A stretch of 64,000 nucleotides of DNA, from the NCBI GenBank assembly GCA_963665195.1, contig OY762070.1, positions 4,836,001 to 4,900,000 on the forward strand, written 5' to 3'. The position numbers were made by a program, and so were the translations under genes. Under the pieces are notes generated by a model. It saw only the letters and a program-made list of their open reading frames with translations. It made no database searches and was not told the origin of the DNA. This document shows, one piece after another, positions 63,051 to 64,000 of the stretch (the stretch's first letter is position 1; each line of letters starts with the position of its first letter). This stretch comes from VXYL01 sp963665195 (GTDB taxonomy: Bacteria; Pseudomonadota; Gammaproteobacteria; Pseudomonadales; Azotimanducaceae).

Positions 63051-64000
63051 ATGACCGCCGCCACCGCCAAGCCCCACTTCGGGGTCACCTTGCCGCAGAT
63101 CAAGCGCCCGTGGGTCGCCGCCGCCGAGGCCGCCCGGGGCTTCGAGTCGCTCGGCTTCGACTCGCTCTGGGTCTGCGACCATTTGTACGGTCCGCAGTCG
63201 CCGCAACTGCCGATTCTGGAAGCGTGGTCGATGGTCTCCGCCGTCGCCGCCATCACCGAGCGCGTCGAGATCGGCACGCTGGTGACGCCGGCGGGGATGC
63301 GCAACCCGGCGCAGCTCGGCAAGGTGATCGCGACCGCCGACAACATCGCCGGCGGCCGCGTCATCGCCGGCCTCGGCGGCGGCTGGATGCCGCGCGAGTT
63401 CACGGACTTCGGGATGCCGTTCCTCAGCACCGGCGAGCGCTTGCGGCAGCTCGACGAGACCGTGCAGCTCTTGAAGCGGATGTGGAGCGAGGACGAAGCG
63501 GAAGTCTCCTACGACGGCGAGTTCGTGCAGGCGGACAGCGTCGTCTGCCAGCCGAAGCCGCCGCGCAAGGTGCCGATCCTGATCGGCGGCGCCGGCGAGC
63601 AGGTGACGCTGAAGATCGTCGCGAGGGAAGCGGACATCTGGAACAACCTGGCCGGCCACCAGGCGGCGCTCGGCCATAAGGTCGATGTGCTGAAGCGCCA
63701 CTGCGACGCCATCGGCCGCGATCCGGCAAGCATCGTCAGCAGCCAGCAGTGCCTGGTCACCATCGCCCCTGATGCCGAGCGCGCCGGACCCATGGCGGAC
63801 CGCGCCCAGAAGATCTTCGGCGGCCATATGGGCGATCCCAAGGGGCCGCTTGCCATCACCGGCACGCCGGAGCGCTGCGCGGAACAGATCCAGAAGCACA
63901 TCGACCTTGGCTGCACCATGTTCGTGATGGAGTTCTTCGGCAAAGACACCATGGAGCCGGCGCAGCTCTTCGCGGAGGAGGTGCTGCCGCGCTTCCGGTA
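63051..64000 (+). CDS. Luciferase-like F420/FMN-dependent oxidoreductase, 3' end off window
   Basis: The frame from ATG 63051 (MTAATAKPHFGVTLPQIKRP) is open to the right edge, so the C-terminus may be missing. Family features are RGFESLGFDSLWVCDHLYGP, IGTLVTPAGMRNPAQLGKVI, AGLGGGWMPREFTDFGMPF and the PPRKVPILIGGAGEQVTLKI strand. The pattern fits the F420-dependent LLM group. It is divergent from the NHL operon. Substrate unknown. Confidence 0.9.
   Translation, partial: MTAATAKPHFGVTLPQIKRPWVAAAEAARGFESLGFDSLWVCDHLYGPQSPQLPILEAWSMVSAVAAITERVEIGTLVTPAGMRNPAQLGKVIATADNIAGGRVIAGLGGGWMPREFTDFGMPFLSTGERLRQLDETVQLLKRMWSEDEAEVSYDGEFVQADSVVCQPKPPRKVPILIGGAGEQVTLKIVAREADIWNNLAGHQAALGHKVDVLKRHCDAIGRDPASIVSSQQCLVTIAPDAERAGPMADRAQKIFGGHMGDPKGPLAITGTPERCAEQIQKHIDLGCTMFVMEFFGKDTMEPAQLFAEEVLPRFR

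Overview
This window is GC-rich, densely coding DNA with no rRNA or tRNA that I can recognise. Large TonB-dependent receptors, both GlnRS and GluRS, octahaem cytochrome and ASPIC/UnbV FG-GAP proteins, and many CoA-ester and oxygenase genes suggest a free-living or host-associated, probably marine, gammaproteobacterium. That placement is inference from gene content; no marker gene was compared.

Layout. 1-3.7 kb: partial thiolase-like protein, alpha/beta hydrolase, gltX. 3.7-5.7 kb: a tight pair, an ABC/OLD-type ATPase and a DUF4276/TOPRIM-like protein (candidate defence module). 5.8-9.6 kb: a PEP-synthase/rifampicin-phosphotransferase-like enzyme and a small operon of a proline-rich protein plus a SLATT-like two-TM protein. 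9.8-15.1 kb: TonB-dependent receptor 1 with its promoter and terminator, then a membrane-anchored ankyrin-like protein. 15.2-16 kb: Phd-type antitoxin with a frameshifted PIN toxin. 16-27.7 kb: metabolic genes (MDR oxidoreductase, transglutaminase, luciferase-like monooxygenase, glnS, a PLP lyase, an NCS2 permease with an unusual cytoplasmic C-terminus, PhyH dioxygenase, amidohydrolase). 27.8-30.2 kb: a membrane protein apparently split by a frameshift. 30.3-36.6 kb: enoyl-CoA hydratase and UnbV protein, divergent from a CaiB-type CoA-transferase and an octahaem cytochrome c/TPR protein.

36.7-41.3 kb is accessory and eroded: small orphan genes, an ISAzo13-type insertion sequence, a tryptophan-halogenase remnant with an internal deletion, a FitAB toxin-antitoxin pair whose toxin lacks its first catalytic aspartate, and a hypothetical gene with an unclear 5' end. 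41.4-47.9 kb is a coherent catabolic operon: Rieske oxygenase alpha and beta, a complete TRAP transporter, and a second NCS2 permease with the same C-terminal fusion. 48-52.6 kb holds a YciI-like protein, a zeta-toxin-like P-loop protein, and an ATPase plus 11-repeat TPR protein pair that looks like a conflict/sensor module.

52.7-63 kb is dominated by TonB-dependent receptor 2 (about 1436 aa), preceded by a tightly overlapping five-gene operon on the same strand: an NHL beta-propeller, a glutaminyl-peptide cyclotransferase, a pyroglutamyl-peptidase-fold protein with Ser at the catalytic Cys position, a TPR lipoprotein and an UnbV lipoprotein. This is a plausible peptide-processing and uptake locus and one of the most interesting parts of the window. 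The window ends inside a second luciferase-like monooxygenase.
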